Assembly: GCA_030680855.1 (NCBI GenBank)
Contig: JAUXUN010000077.1
Span: 1 to 51,345, forward strand
Direction of reading: 5' to 3'
Origin: Aestuariivirga sp.
Lineage (GTDB): Bacteria > Pseudomonadota > Alphaproteobacteria > Rhizobiales > Aestuariivirgaceae
Length of the DNA: 51,345 bases
Numbering within the stretch: position 1 is the first letter of the stretch; every line of letters begins with the position of its first letter. A model generated the notes under the pieces. The model saw only the letters and a list, made by a program, of their open reading frames with translations. It was not told the origin of the DNA and did not search any database. Both the position numbers and the translations under genes were made by a program. Positions 1-7,473 of this stretch are shown here, in pieces.

Positions 1-179
1 ACCATCGGCGATCTTTGGAAAGCCATCGGCAACATCTGCGCTCTCTTCACGCCAGACGAATGCTCAAACTACTTCTCTGCAGCAGGGTATGGACTCAAAT
101 GAAAGTGCGACGCTCTAGCTCCCTGCTCCTTAATTTCGCCAGCGATGTTGACAGCGGGAAAAGTCTGCTGCAATCTTTC

Positions 180-196
180 GGTATGACAGGTATACC
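180..196 (+). promoter_or_regulatory. Putative GntR-family operator overlapping the regulator leader
   Basis: GGTAT at 180-184 is followed by GGTATACC at 189-196, a perfect palindrome ending three bases before the ATG of the GntR-type regulator. GGTATA direct repeats are the known binding element of NanR, an FCD-type GntR regulator, so this is plausibly an autoregulatory site. The position, not experiment, supports it. No strong ribosome binding site is visible between the site and the start codon. Confidence 0.4.
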
Positions 197-199
197 ACT

Positions 200-907
200 A
201 TGATCGCTATCAAGCGCTCCAAGCTATTTGAGCAGGTCGCAGAAGTTCTTGAACGTCGCATACATGATCAAGGCCTTCCAGCTGGAGCAGAGCTGCCGTC
301 GGAACGCGACCTGATGAAAGAGTTTGGAGTGGGGCGCCCCGCCGTCCGTGAAGCCCTGTTTCATCTTCAGAGAATGGGCCTCGTTGAAATGCGATCTGGT
401 GCCCGGGCTCAGGTGGCAGTTCCCTCGGTGCGCGGCGTGATGCATTCAGTGGCCGGCAGCGCGCGCTATCTTCTGTCGGCATCGGAGGGCATAAAGCATT
501 TCCAGGAAGCGCGGGCACTTTTTGAAACTGGCCTGGTCCGTGACGCGGCGCGCCTCGCCAGCGATGCCGACATTGAGCGCCTCAGAATGGCTCTCAATGA
601 CAACAAGGAGTCGATAGGCGACATCCGGCGTTTTGAGCAGTCAGATGTGGCCTTCCACTTCGCCATTGCAACAGTGCCAAACAATCCGATTTACACGACG
701 CTGCACTCGGCCATCGTTGAGTGGCTGGTTGACCAGCGCCATGTCACGCTCAGCTATCCAGGCCAGAACAAGGTTGCCTACAAGGCCCATGCGGCGATCT
801 ATGAAGCGATTGCCGACCGCGACCCGGATGCAGCCGCCAAAGAAATGCGCGAACACCTTGAACAGGTTTCGGATCTCTACTGGAAAGTGCGCGAGGCAAC
901 AAGGTGA
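200..907 (+). CDS. GntR-family (FadR/FCD subfamily) transcriptional regulator
   Basis: This 235-residue protein has the two-domain layout of FadR-subfamily regulators. Residues of about 8-70 form the winged helix-turn-helix, with the typical ELPSERDLMKEFGVGRPAVREAL pattern cut here to its core SERDLMKEFGVGRPAVREA. Residues of about 90-225 form the all-helical FCD ligand domain. Its stop overlaps the start of the next gene, so it leads the catabolic operon and probably represses it until a sugar acid binds. The GGTATACC palindrome just upstream suggests autoregulation. The family call is firm; the inducer is inferred from the neighbours and is not visible in the sequence. Confidence 0.9.
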   Translation: MIAIKRSKLFEQVAEVLERRIHDQGLPAGAELPSERDLMKEFGVGRPAVREALFHLQRMGLVEMRSGARAQVAVPSVRGVMHSVAGSARYLLSASEGIKHFQEARALFETGLVRDAARLASDADIERLRMALNDNKESIGDIRRFEQSDVAFHFAIATVPNNPIYTTLHSAIVEWLVDQRHVTLSYPGQNKVAYKAHAAIYEAIADRDPDAAAKEMREHLEQVSDLYWKVREATR

Positions 908-1215
908 GCGGCTTCGTCATCACCGTGGATTTTACGCTGAAACCGGGAGCGATGGCGGCCTTCCGCAAGCTTATCGACAAGAACGCCAAGGATTCCTGCG
1001 CCGACGAGCCGGGTTGCCGGCGCTTTGACGTGCTGTTGCCAATCGAGCCCGGTGACAAAGTATTTCTCTATGAAATCTACAATGACCGCGCCGCCTTCGA
1101 CGCCCATCTCAAGACGCCGCATTTCGATGTATTCAATCGCGAAAGCGAAGGGCTCGTCATCTCCAAGAAAGTTGCCCAATATAATCTGGCCTGCGAAGGA
1201 TCGCAGCGCCCCTGA
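904..1215 (+). CDS. Antibiotic biosynthesis monooxygenase (ABM) domain protein
   Basis: A 103-residue dimeric alpha-beta-barrel type protein of the ABM/YgiN family. It starts with GTG overlapping the regulator stop by four bases. The N-terminal beta strand (VITVDFTLKPG), the DEPGCRRFDV segment and the VFLYEIYNDRAAFDAHLKTPHF segment are hallmarks of this fold. Members act as cofactor-free quinol monooxygenases or as accessory proteins in sugar and aromatic catabolic operons. In sugar-acid operons their role is generally unknown. Translational coupling to the regulator and the nearby aldolase gene places it in the same pathway. The family is clear; the substrate is not. Confidence 0.8.
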   Translation: MSGFVITVDFTLKPGAMAAFRKLIDKNAKDSCADEPGCRRFDVLLPIEPGDKVFLYEIYNDRAAFDAHLKTPHFDVFNRESEGLVISKKVAQYNLACEGSQRP

Positions 1216-1236
1216 CCCATAAGATGAAAGAAAAAA

Positions 1237-2016
1237 ATGCCGCGTAATAAATTGAAGACCATGGCCCGCAACCGGAACCTCAAGCTCGGCCATTTCATCG
1301 TGGAGTTTGCCACGCCGGGCATTGGCCACATCGTGAAGGCGGCGGGCTGCGAGTTTGCGCTTTTCGATCTTGAGCATTCGGGCTTCGGCTTTGAAACGGT
1401 GAAAAGCGCCATCCGTTATTTTGAAGCAGCCGACGTGGCGCCCATCGTGCGGGTTCCCTCCAAGGAATACCACCATATCGCGCGGGCCTGCGACATGGGG
1501 GCGGAAGGAATCATGATTCCCATGGTGGGCACAGCCAAGGAAGCCAAGGCCGTATTGGATTGCATGAAATATTATCCTATGGGCAAGCGCGGCGTGGCCC
1601 TGGGCGTGGCCCATGACAACTACAGCGGCGGTTCCGTGCCGGAAAAACTGGCGGGCGCCAATGAGCGCACCACGCTGTTCTGCCAGATCGAAACGGCGGA
1701 AGGGGCCGAGAACGCCGATGCCATTGCAGCCGTTGATGGCGTTGATGTCCTGTGGGTTGGCCATTTCGATCTTTCGGTGTCGCTTGGCATTCCCGGCGAG
1801 TTCGACAATCCGAAATTCCTCAAGGCCATTGAGCAAACCGTTGCGGCCACCAAGAAACATAAAAAGTCGCTTGGCCGGCTGGTGCCAACAACCGATCTGG
1901 GCATTGCGCTCTACAAGCAGGGCTTCGATTTCTGCTGCTATTCCGGCGATGTCTGGGTGCTGCGCGATGCGCTGACCCAGGCGATGAACACCCTGCGGGC
2001 GGGCTGCAAGCCATGA
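1237..2016 (+). CDS. HpcH/HpaI family aldolase (2-oxo acid aldolase)
   Basis: A 259-residue class II pyruvate-type aldolase with a TIM barrel needing a divalent metal. Visible family signatures are FDLEHSGFGFETVKSAIRY, the metal and substrate segment GAEGIMIPMVGTAKEAKA, and QIETAEGAENADAIAAVDGVD with its conserved Glu. The family cleaves 2-keto-3-deoxy sugar acids or related hydroxy-oxo acids to pyruvate and an aldehyde. Its stop overlaps the next gene by four bases (ATGA), so it is co-translated with the dehydrogenase. An internal ATG at 1261 could be the true start. The exact substrate cannot be read from the sequence. Confidence 0.85.
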   Translation: MPRNKLKTMARNRNLKLGHFIVEFATPGIGHIVKAAGCEFALFDLEHSGFGFETVKSAIRYFEAADVAPIVRVPSKEYHHIARACDMGAEGIMIPMVGTAKEAKAVLDCMKYYPMGKRGVALGVAHDNYSGGSVPEKLAGANERTTLFCQIETAEGAENADAIAAVDGVDVLWVGHFDLSVSLGIPGEFDNPKFLKAIEQTVAATKKHKKSLGRLVPTTDLGIALYKQGFDFCCYSGDVWVLRDALTQAMNTLRAGCKP

Positions 2017-3059
2017 CAGGCCCGTTCCGCGTTGCATTGTCAGGCGATTTCAAGAAGCCCGACGGCACGCCGGTATTCCCGGACTTTGACCTGGCGCCGC
2101 TCAAATCGGCGCCTGGCGTCGAGGTGGAATTTCTGGAGGCAGCCAATTCGCTGCGGGCCGAGCAACTTGAAGATTTCGACGCGCTCATTTTGCTGATCCA
2201 TCGCTTCGCCCCGGAAAGCGTTCCGAAAAACGGGCGGCTCAGCGTCGTCGCACGCTTTGGCGTGGGCTATGACACGGTGGATGTGGCCTCCTGCACAAAG
2301 GGCGACATTGCCCTATGCATCACGCCGGACGGGGTGCGCCGTCCGGTTGCCGTTTCGATTATCACCTTCATACTGGCGCTCACCGGAAAGCTGATGGTGA
2401 AAGATAAATTGGCGCGGCGGGGTGCCGACGGGTTTGCGGCGCGCGGCGAGCATATGGGCGTGGGCATTGTGGGCAAGACGCTGGGTTCGCTGGGTGTTGG
2501 CAATATCGGGGCGGAAATGTTCCGCATGGCCAGGCCCTTTGATATGAAGTTTATCGCCCATGATCCCTTCGCCGATCCGAAAATTGCCACGGAGCTCGGC
2601 ATTGAACTTGTTGGCATGGATGACCTGTTTGCCCGTGCCGATATCCTGACGGTGAATTGCCCGCTCACGGAAGAAACCCGCCACGTGGTCAATGCTAAGC
2701 GCCTGGGCATGATGAAGGAGACCGCCTATCTCATCAACACGGCCCGCGGGCCCATTGTTGACCAGAAGGCCCTCACGGAGGTCTTGACCAACCGCCGGAT
2801 TGCCGGCGCGGGGCTCGACGTTTTCGAGACGGAGCCGCCTGATGCAAATGATCCGATTCTGAAGTTGGACAATGTGATCCTTGCGCCGCACGCGCTATGC
2901 TGGACCGACCAGTGCTTTGCCGGAAATGGCGCCGCCGATGTGCGCGCCGTTCTTGAGGTGCAGCACGGCCGGGTGCCGCGCGGCGTGGTCAATCGCGAGG
3001 TGCTTGAAAGGGCCGGTTTCAAGGCAAAACTGGAGGCTTACGGCAAGCGCTTCAAATAA
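2013..3059 (+). CDS. D-isomer-specific 2-hydroxyacid dehydrogenase
   Basis: A 348-residue NAD(P)-dependent dehydrogenase of the PGDH/glyoxylate reductase superfamily. The Rossmann motif GVGNIGAEM lies at about residues 161-169. It is followed by the catalytic region NCPLTEETRHVV, the TARGPIVDQKAL signature and the terminal catalytic His in APHALCW. It would interconvert a 2-oxo acid and a D-2-hydroxy acid in the cytosol. It overlaps the aldolase gene by four bases and precedes the importer genes, so it probably acts on an aldolase product or on the imported sugar acid. The family call is secure and the substrate is inferred. Confidence 0.85.
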   Translation: MTGPFRVALSGDFKKPDGTPVFPDFDLAPLKSAPGVEVEFLEAANSLRAEQLEDFDALILLIHRFAPESVPKNGRLSVVARFGVGYDTVDVASCTKGDIALCITPDGVRRPVAVSIITFILALTGKLMVKDKLARRGADGFAARGEHMGVGIVGKTLGSLGVGNIGAEMFRMARPFDMKFIAHDPFADPKIATELGIELVGMDDLFARADILTVNCPLTEETRHVVNAKRLGMMKETAYLINTARGPIVDQKALTEVLTNRRIAGAGLDVFETEPPDANDPILKLDNVILAPHALCWTDQCFAGNGAADVRAVLEVQHGRVPRGVVNREVLERAGFKAKLEAYGKRFK

Positions 3060-3067
3060 TGGGAATT

Positions 3068-3085
3068 CCCCGCAACAAAGCGGGG
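3068..3085 (+). other. Stem-loop between dehydrogenase and binding-protein genes
   Basis: CCCCGC at 3068-3073 pairs with GCGGGG at 3080-3085 around a six-base loop. There is no following T-run. It may partially attenuate readthrough or protect the mRNA end of the abundant binding-protein transcript. Confidence 0.4.
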
Positions 3086-3133
3086 ATACGAGAATGGAAG
3101 CCTGAGGCTTGCATTCGTAACTGGGAGGAAGAC

Positions 3134-4582
3134 ATGGTAACAAGACGCGACCTAGGCAAGATCGGCCTCGCGGCCGGGTTTGCCGGAACATTCACGCGGC
3201 CGGCCTGGGCCGAATCCGCGGCAGACATCGCCGTCAAGGCGGCGCAGCAATACAGGGGCCAGACAATCACCATCGTCTGGGAAGCGGGCCTGCAATCGCT
3301 TGACCCGCTCAACTTCTCCGGCCCCAAGTGGAAGGAACTCACCGGCATCGACGTCAAGGTCGTCGAAGTGCCTGTGGCCGAGATGTTCACCAAGATCATG
3401 CAGGACTTCAGGTCGGGTGCGGGCGCCTATGACGCGCTGAACGTGATTCCGGCCTGGATGCCCGACCTGGTCAATGCGGGCGCACTCGAAGTTCTCGATC
3501 CGTTTGTCGACAAGTATAACTACCGCGACGAGCTGCAGAAGATCGCCCCCACCTACCGCGACAACCAGATGATGGTGAACGGCAAGATCTACGGCTTCCC
3601 CGACGATGGCGACGTGTTCGTCATGTATTACCGCACCGACGTGCTGGGCGATCCGGCGCTTCAGGCGGCCTACAAGGAGAAGTTCGGCACCGACCTGCCG
3701 GTACCGCCTACAAACTGGAAGGACTTCGATCAGGTTGGCCAGTTCATCACCGAGTTCACCGACGGCAAACCTTATGGTGCTGCCTTCTTCCGTGAATCGG
3801 GCTACGGCAACTTCATGTTCCAGGAGCGCTTCCGCAATGAGGGCGGCAAGTTCTTCGACGGCGACACCATGAAAGCCACCATCAACAGCGATGCGGGCGT
3901 GAAGGTTCTCACCGACTGGGTTGCGGAAAACAAGTGGGCTCCGCCGGGCGTAGAGCAGTGGGGCTTCGTTGAAAACCTTGCAGCCTTCCTGCAGGGCCAG
4001 ACGGCGATGACCATCTCATGGCCTCCTTACGGCCGCTGGGCGGCAAGCTACGGCACCGACCAGGAAGTGATGAGCTGGGTGCCGAAATCAACGATCGCCG
4101 GCAAGGTTGGCTATGCCATGACCCCCGGCGGACATCCGGAACTGGCGGCGGGATTCTGCCTGTCAGTATCATCGGCGTCCAAGAACAAGGAAGCCGCCTA
4201 TCTGTTCATCCAGTGGCTGAACAGTGAATCGGTCAGCCTTGAGCGGGTGAAGCTGCCTTATGCGCTGCGCGATCCATTCCGTGACTCGCACTTCACGGAT
4301 CCGGGCTATGCCGCCCTGTGGCCGGAAGCCAAGGATTACCTCAAGGCCCTCCAGGACGGCGCCAACAACGGCCTCCTCGACCTGTCGCTGCTGCAGACTG
4401 ACAAGTATGAGGAAGTGCTGCGCCAGTCGGTGTCGAAGCTGTGGGCGGGCGAGGATCCGAAAGCGATCCTCGATACGGCTGCCGGCGAATGGGATGCCAT
4501 CACGGAGAAGATCGGCGTCGACAAGCAGAAGGCGGTTTATGCCGACTGGGCGTCGAAGTCGGGTGCCTATCCAAAAATGTAG
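3134..4582 (+). CDS. ABC transporter extracellular solute-binding protein (family 1, sugar type)
   Basis: I chose the ATG at 3134 because GGGAGGAA sits just upstream and the protein then begins with a twin-arginine export signal (TRRDLGKIGLAAGFAG, cleavage near AWAES). The open frame extends 25 codons further upstream without such signals. The remaining 482-residue protein is a periplasmic binding protein with a family 1 layout, including VFVMYYRTDVL and QGQTAMTISWPPYGRWA. It delivers a carbohydrate or sugar acid to the two permeases encoded next. A Tat rather than Sec signal suggests folding in the cytoplasm before export. The ligand is unknown, though the downstream enzymes favour a branched or four-carbon sugar acid. 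Confidence 0.88.
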   Translation: MVTRRDLGKIGLAAGFAGTFTRPAWAESAADIAVKAAQQYRGQTITIVWEAGLQSLDPLNFSGPKWKELTGIDVKVVEVPVAEMFTKIMQDFRSGAGAYDALNVIPAWMPDLVNAGALEVLDPFVDKYNYRDELQKIAPTYRDNQMMVNGKIYGFPDDGDVFVMYYRTDVLGDPALQAAYKEKFGTDLPVPPTNWKDFDQVGQFITEFTDGKPYGAAFFRESGYGNFMFQERFRNEGGKFFDGDTMKATINSDAGVKVLTDWVAENKWAPPGVEQWGFVENLAAFLQGQTAMTISWPPYGRWAASYGTDQEVMSWVPKSTIAGKVGYAMTPGGHPELAAGFCLSVSSASKNKEAAYLFIQWLNSESVSLERVKLPYALRDPFRDSHFTDPGYAALWPEAKDYLKALQDGANNGLLDLSLLQTDKYEEVLRQSVSKLWAGEDPKAILDTAAGEWDAITEKIGVDKQKAVYADWASKSGAYPKM

Positions 4583-4599
4583 TTTCGGCTATCATCATG

Positions 4600-4625
4600 G
4601 TCCTGCCCGGTAACCTGGGCAGGAC
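4600..4625 (+). other. Strong stem-loop after the binding-protein gene
   Basis: GTCCTGCCC at 4600-4608 pairs perfectly with GGGCAGGAC at 4617-4625 around an eight-base loop, 17 bases after the stop codon. No U-tract follows. It probably acts as a processing or stabilising hairpin that keeps binding protein in excess over the permeases, as in maltose-type operons. Confidence 0.6.
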
Positions 4626-4655
4626 TTCGCTTCTCACTCCAGTGGAATAGAGACC

Positions 4656-5546
4656 GTGGCCGCCGCTACCGCCCTTCGCGCCAATCCTGACCGGAATTTC
4701 AGATACTGGCTGCTGACGCCGGCCATCTTCCTGTTGCTGCTGGTGGGCCTGTTTCCGCTGTTCTATTCGCTGATCGTCAGCTTCATGCGCATCGACATGA
4801 TGGACACGGACACGTCCTTCGCCGGGCTTTACAACTACGCCAACCTGTTCTCGGACAAACGCCTGTGGGCGGCCCTTGGCCATACACTGCTGATCACCGT
4901 CATAGCACTCCCCATTGAACTGCTGCTTGGCCTTGCCATGGCCTACCTGTTTCTGGAAAAGATGCCGGGCCGGCAGATTTTCATTTCGCTATTGGTGCTG
5001 CCCACAATCATTTCGCCCATCGTGGCGGGGGCCACATGGCGGCTGCTGTTCGACAACCGCTTCGGCCCCATCAACCAGGTGCTGGGATGGTTTGCCGGCT
5101 ATCCGGTGACGGCACTTTGGACGCTCAATCCGAAGCTGGTCTATCCGGCAATCATCTTCTGCGAGATCTGGCAGTGGACGCCGTTCATGTTCCTGATCCT
5201 GCTTGCGGCCCTTTCCAATGTCGACAAGTCGCAGACGGAGGCCGCGTCAATTGACGGGGCCGGATTCTTCCGCACCTTCCGGCGCATTGTGCTGCCCGCC
5301 ATCTGGCCGGTGATGGCCATCGCGATCCTGATCCGCGGCCTTGACCTGGTGCGCATCTTCGACATCATCTGGGCGCTGACGGCGGGCGGGCCGGGCACCA
5401 TGACGGAAACCATTTCGGTCTACACCTATTCGCAAGGCTTCAAGCAGTTCGAGACGAGCTACACGGCGGCGATTGCATTTCTTGTCATCGTGATCCTGAC
5501 CGTGGTGGTGGTCTGGGCCATTAGGCGGATGGGATTGGCAAAATGA
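4656..5546 (+). CDS. ABC sugar transporter permease 1 (MalF/UgpA type)
   Basis: A 296-residue inner-membrane permease starting with GTG. About six membrane helices are visible, beginning with YWLLTPAIFLLLLVGLFPLF. The cytoplasmic EAA loop that contacts the ATPase is present near SQTEAASIDGAGFFRTFRRI. It pairs with the next permease, which it overlaps by four bases, and is powered by the UgpC-type ATPase. The substrate is the same as that of the binding protein. Confidence 0.9.
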   Translation: MAAATALRANPDRNFRYWLLTPAIFLLLLVGLFPLFYSLIVSFMRIDMMDTDTSFAGLYNYANLFSDKRLWAALGHTLLITVIALPIELLLGLAMAYLFLEKMPGRQIFISLLVLPTIISPIVAGATWRLLFDNRFGPINQVLGWFAGYPVTALWTLNPKLVYPAIIFCEIWQWTPFMFLILLAALSNVDKSQTEAASIDGAGFFRTFRRIVLPAIWPVMAIAILIRGLDLVRIFDIIWALTAGGPGTMTETISVYTYSQGFKQFETSYTAAIAFLVIVILTVVVVWAIRRMGLAK

Positions 5547-6382
5547 ACAAGCTACCGTTTCACCGCCGCAAAGATGTCCGCCTTGCCTTGCGCTACCTCG
5601 TGGCGTGCCTGCTGGTCATCATCTTCGTCTTTCCGGTCTACTGGCTGTTCATTATTTCCTTCAAGACGCCGGACGAGATTTTCGCCTTCCCGCCCGTCTG
5701 GTATCCCGAGAGCATCCAGTTCTCCAATTACTTCGTGCTGTTCAAGGATGGCGACGCCAAATCCGTTCTCAACAGCCTGATCCTGGCAAGCGTGTCCACT
5801 TTCTTCGCCATGATCTTTGGCACGATTGCTGCCTACAGCCTGGTGCGTTTCAGGACCGGAGGCGAGAACCTTGCCGTATGGATCATCTCGCAGCGCATGA
5901 TGCCGCCGGTGGCCATCGTGTTTCCGGTCTTCCTGCTCTATGTGTTTTTCGGCTGGGTCGACACCTTCTTCGGCCTGATCCTGCTCTACACCGCCTTCAA
6001 CCTTCCTTACGTGATCTGGATGATGCGCGGCTATATCGAGGACATTCCGCTTGAACTTGAAGAGAGCGCCCTGGTTGACGGCTGTTCGCGCTGGGAGGTG
6101 CTGTGGAAGGTTGTGATGCCCATGGCGCGTTCGGGGCTTTTCGCAACCGCCGTGTTCACCTTCGTCTTCGCCTGGAACGAGTTCCTGTTTGCACTTGTGC
6201 TGACGCGCACCGAAGTCACCACCTACACGGTGCAGGTCACCCATTACTTCGGCGGGCAATCCAATTTCTGGGCCAAGATTGCCGCCATGTCGGTGCTTGG
6301 CACCATTCCTGTGTTCATCGCCGTCGCCACGATGCAGCGTTATCTCGTGCGCGGCATTTCGATGGGGGCAGTCAAAGGCTAG
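5543..6382 (+). CDS. ABC sugar transporter permease 2 (MalG/UgpE type)
   Basis: A 279-residue inner-membrane permease of the carbohydrate importer. The first helix (LVACLLVIIFVFPVYWLFII), a conserved P-x-E-x-x-x-F segment after it and the EAA loop ELEESALVDGCSRWEVLWKV near residue 175 define the MalG type. It is translationally coupled to the preceding permease by a four-base overlap and stops three bases before the ATPase gene. Confidence 0.9.
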   Translation: MNKLPFHRRKDVRLALRYLVACLLVIIFVFPVYWLFIISFKTPDEIFAFPPVWYPESIQFSNYFVLFKDGDAKSVLNSLILASVSTFFAMIFGTIAAYSLVRFRTGGENLAVWIISQRMMPPVAIVFPVFLLYVFFGWVDTFFGLILLYTAFNLPYVIWMMRGYIEDIPLELEESALVDGCSRWEVLWKVVMPMARSGLFATAVFTFVFAWNEFLFALVLTRTEVTTYTVQVTHYFGGQSNFWAKIAAMSVLGTIPVFIAVATMQRYLVRGISMGAVKG

Positions 6383-6385
6383 ATC

Positions 6386-7459
6386 ATGTCAGATTTGAAA
6401 ATCACCGGCCTTCACAAATACTACGGCAGTTTTCATGCGGTGAAGGGCATCGACCTGGAGGTGCCCTCGGGAGAATTCACGGTGCTCGTGGGACCTTCGG
6501 GCTGCGGGAAGTCCACCCTGCTGCGCACCATTGCCGGGCTTGAAGAGACGAGCGAAGGAACGGTGGAAATCGGCAACAAGGATGTGACCTGGGCGAGGCC
6601 GCGCGACCGCGACATTGCCATGGTTTTCCAGAACTACGCGCTCTATCCCTACATGAACGTGTTCGAGAACATCGCCTTTGGCCTGCGGGCACGGAAATTC
6701 GCCGATGCCGAAATCAACAAGCGGGTGCACAATGCGGCCGACATGCTGGGCATCGGGCCCTTGCTGAAGCGCCTGCCGCGTGAATTGTCCGGCGGCCAGC
6801 GCCAGCGGGTTGCCATCGGGCGCGCCATTGTGCGCGATGCGCGCCTGTTCCTGTTCGACGAACCCCTGAGCAATCTTGACGCGCAGTTGCGCGATGACAT
6901 GCGTGTGGAAATCAAGCGCCTGCATCAGGAACTTGGGCGGACCATGATCTATGTAACCCACGACCAGATCGAGGCCATGACCCTGGCGGACCGCATCGTT
7001 CTGCTGCGCGACGGCCGCATTGAACAATTGGGCTCACCGCTCGATCTTTTTGAGCGTCCGGCCAATCTTTTCGTCGCCAGCTTTCTGGGAAGCCCCAAGA
7101 TGAATTTTGTTCCGGCAACGCTCGACGGCAACACTGCCATTTTGTCTGATGGCACAAAGCTCACGCTTGCCGGCAAGCGCAATGGCAAAGCCAAGCAGGC
7201 CGTCATTCTCGGCATAAGGCCGCAGCATATCGCCCTTTCCGGCAAGCGCGTTGCCATTGGCCATGCGCAGGTTAAGGTTACGGTAGAGTTGGTTCAGCCC
7301 ACGGGTTCGCGCGTTCAAGTCGCCTTTCCCCTGGGCGGCAAGAGCGTTGTCGCCGAGCTTGAGTCACGCGATGTGAGCAAGCCCGGCGGGAAAATCAGCA
7401 TCGATATCGATATGGCCCGCGCCATTGTCATCGATCCGCAAACCGAAAAAGTCATCTGA
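6386..7459 (+). CDS. ABC transporter ATP-binding protein, UgpC/MalK type
   Basis: A 357-residue ATPase. The Walker A motif GPSGCGKST, the Q-loop FQNYALYPYMNV, the ABC signature LSGGQRQR and Walker B LFLFDEPLSNLDAQ are all present in the first 235 residues. A C-terminal TOBE/MalK regulatory domain follows (GIRPQHIAL). It energises the importer encoded by the three preceding genes and completes the complex. Its close spacing and shared strand put it in the same operon. UgpC-like ATPases are often shared between importers, so it may also serve other systems. Confidence 0.92.
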   Translation: MSDLKITGLHKYYGSFHAVKGIDLEVPSGEFTVLVGPSGCGKSTLLRTIAGLEETSEGTVEIGNKDVTWARPRDRDIAMVFQNYALYPYMNVFENIAFGLRARKFADAEINKRVHNAADMLGIGPLLKRLPRELSGGQRQRVAIGRAIVRDARLFLFDEPLSNLDAQLRDDMRVEIKRLHQELGRTMIYVTHDQIEAMTLADRIVLLRDGRIEQLGSPLDLFERPANLFVASFLGSPKMNFVPATLDGNTAILSDGTKLTLAGKRNGKAKQAVILGIRPQHIALSGKRVAIGHAQVKVTVELVQPTGSRVQVAFPLGGKSVVAELESRDVSKPGGKISIDIDMARAIVIDPQTEKVI

Positions 7460-7473
7460 ACCGGAGTAAAGCC

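Noticed and set aside
15-203. 62-residue plus-strand frame at the window start
   Set aside because: No domain, unlikely composition, and it overlaps the leader of the GntR-type gene.
877-2037. 386-residue open frame on the minus strand
   Set aside because: It lies opposite the monooxygenase and aldolase genes, which have clear families and coupled starts. The antisense text is a byproduct of GC-rich codons.
5552-6259. 235-residue minus-strand frame
   Set aside because: Antisense of the second permease, which is certain.
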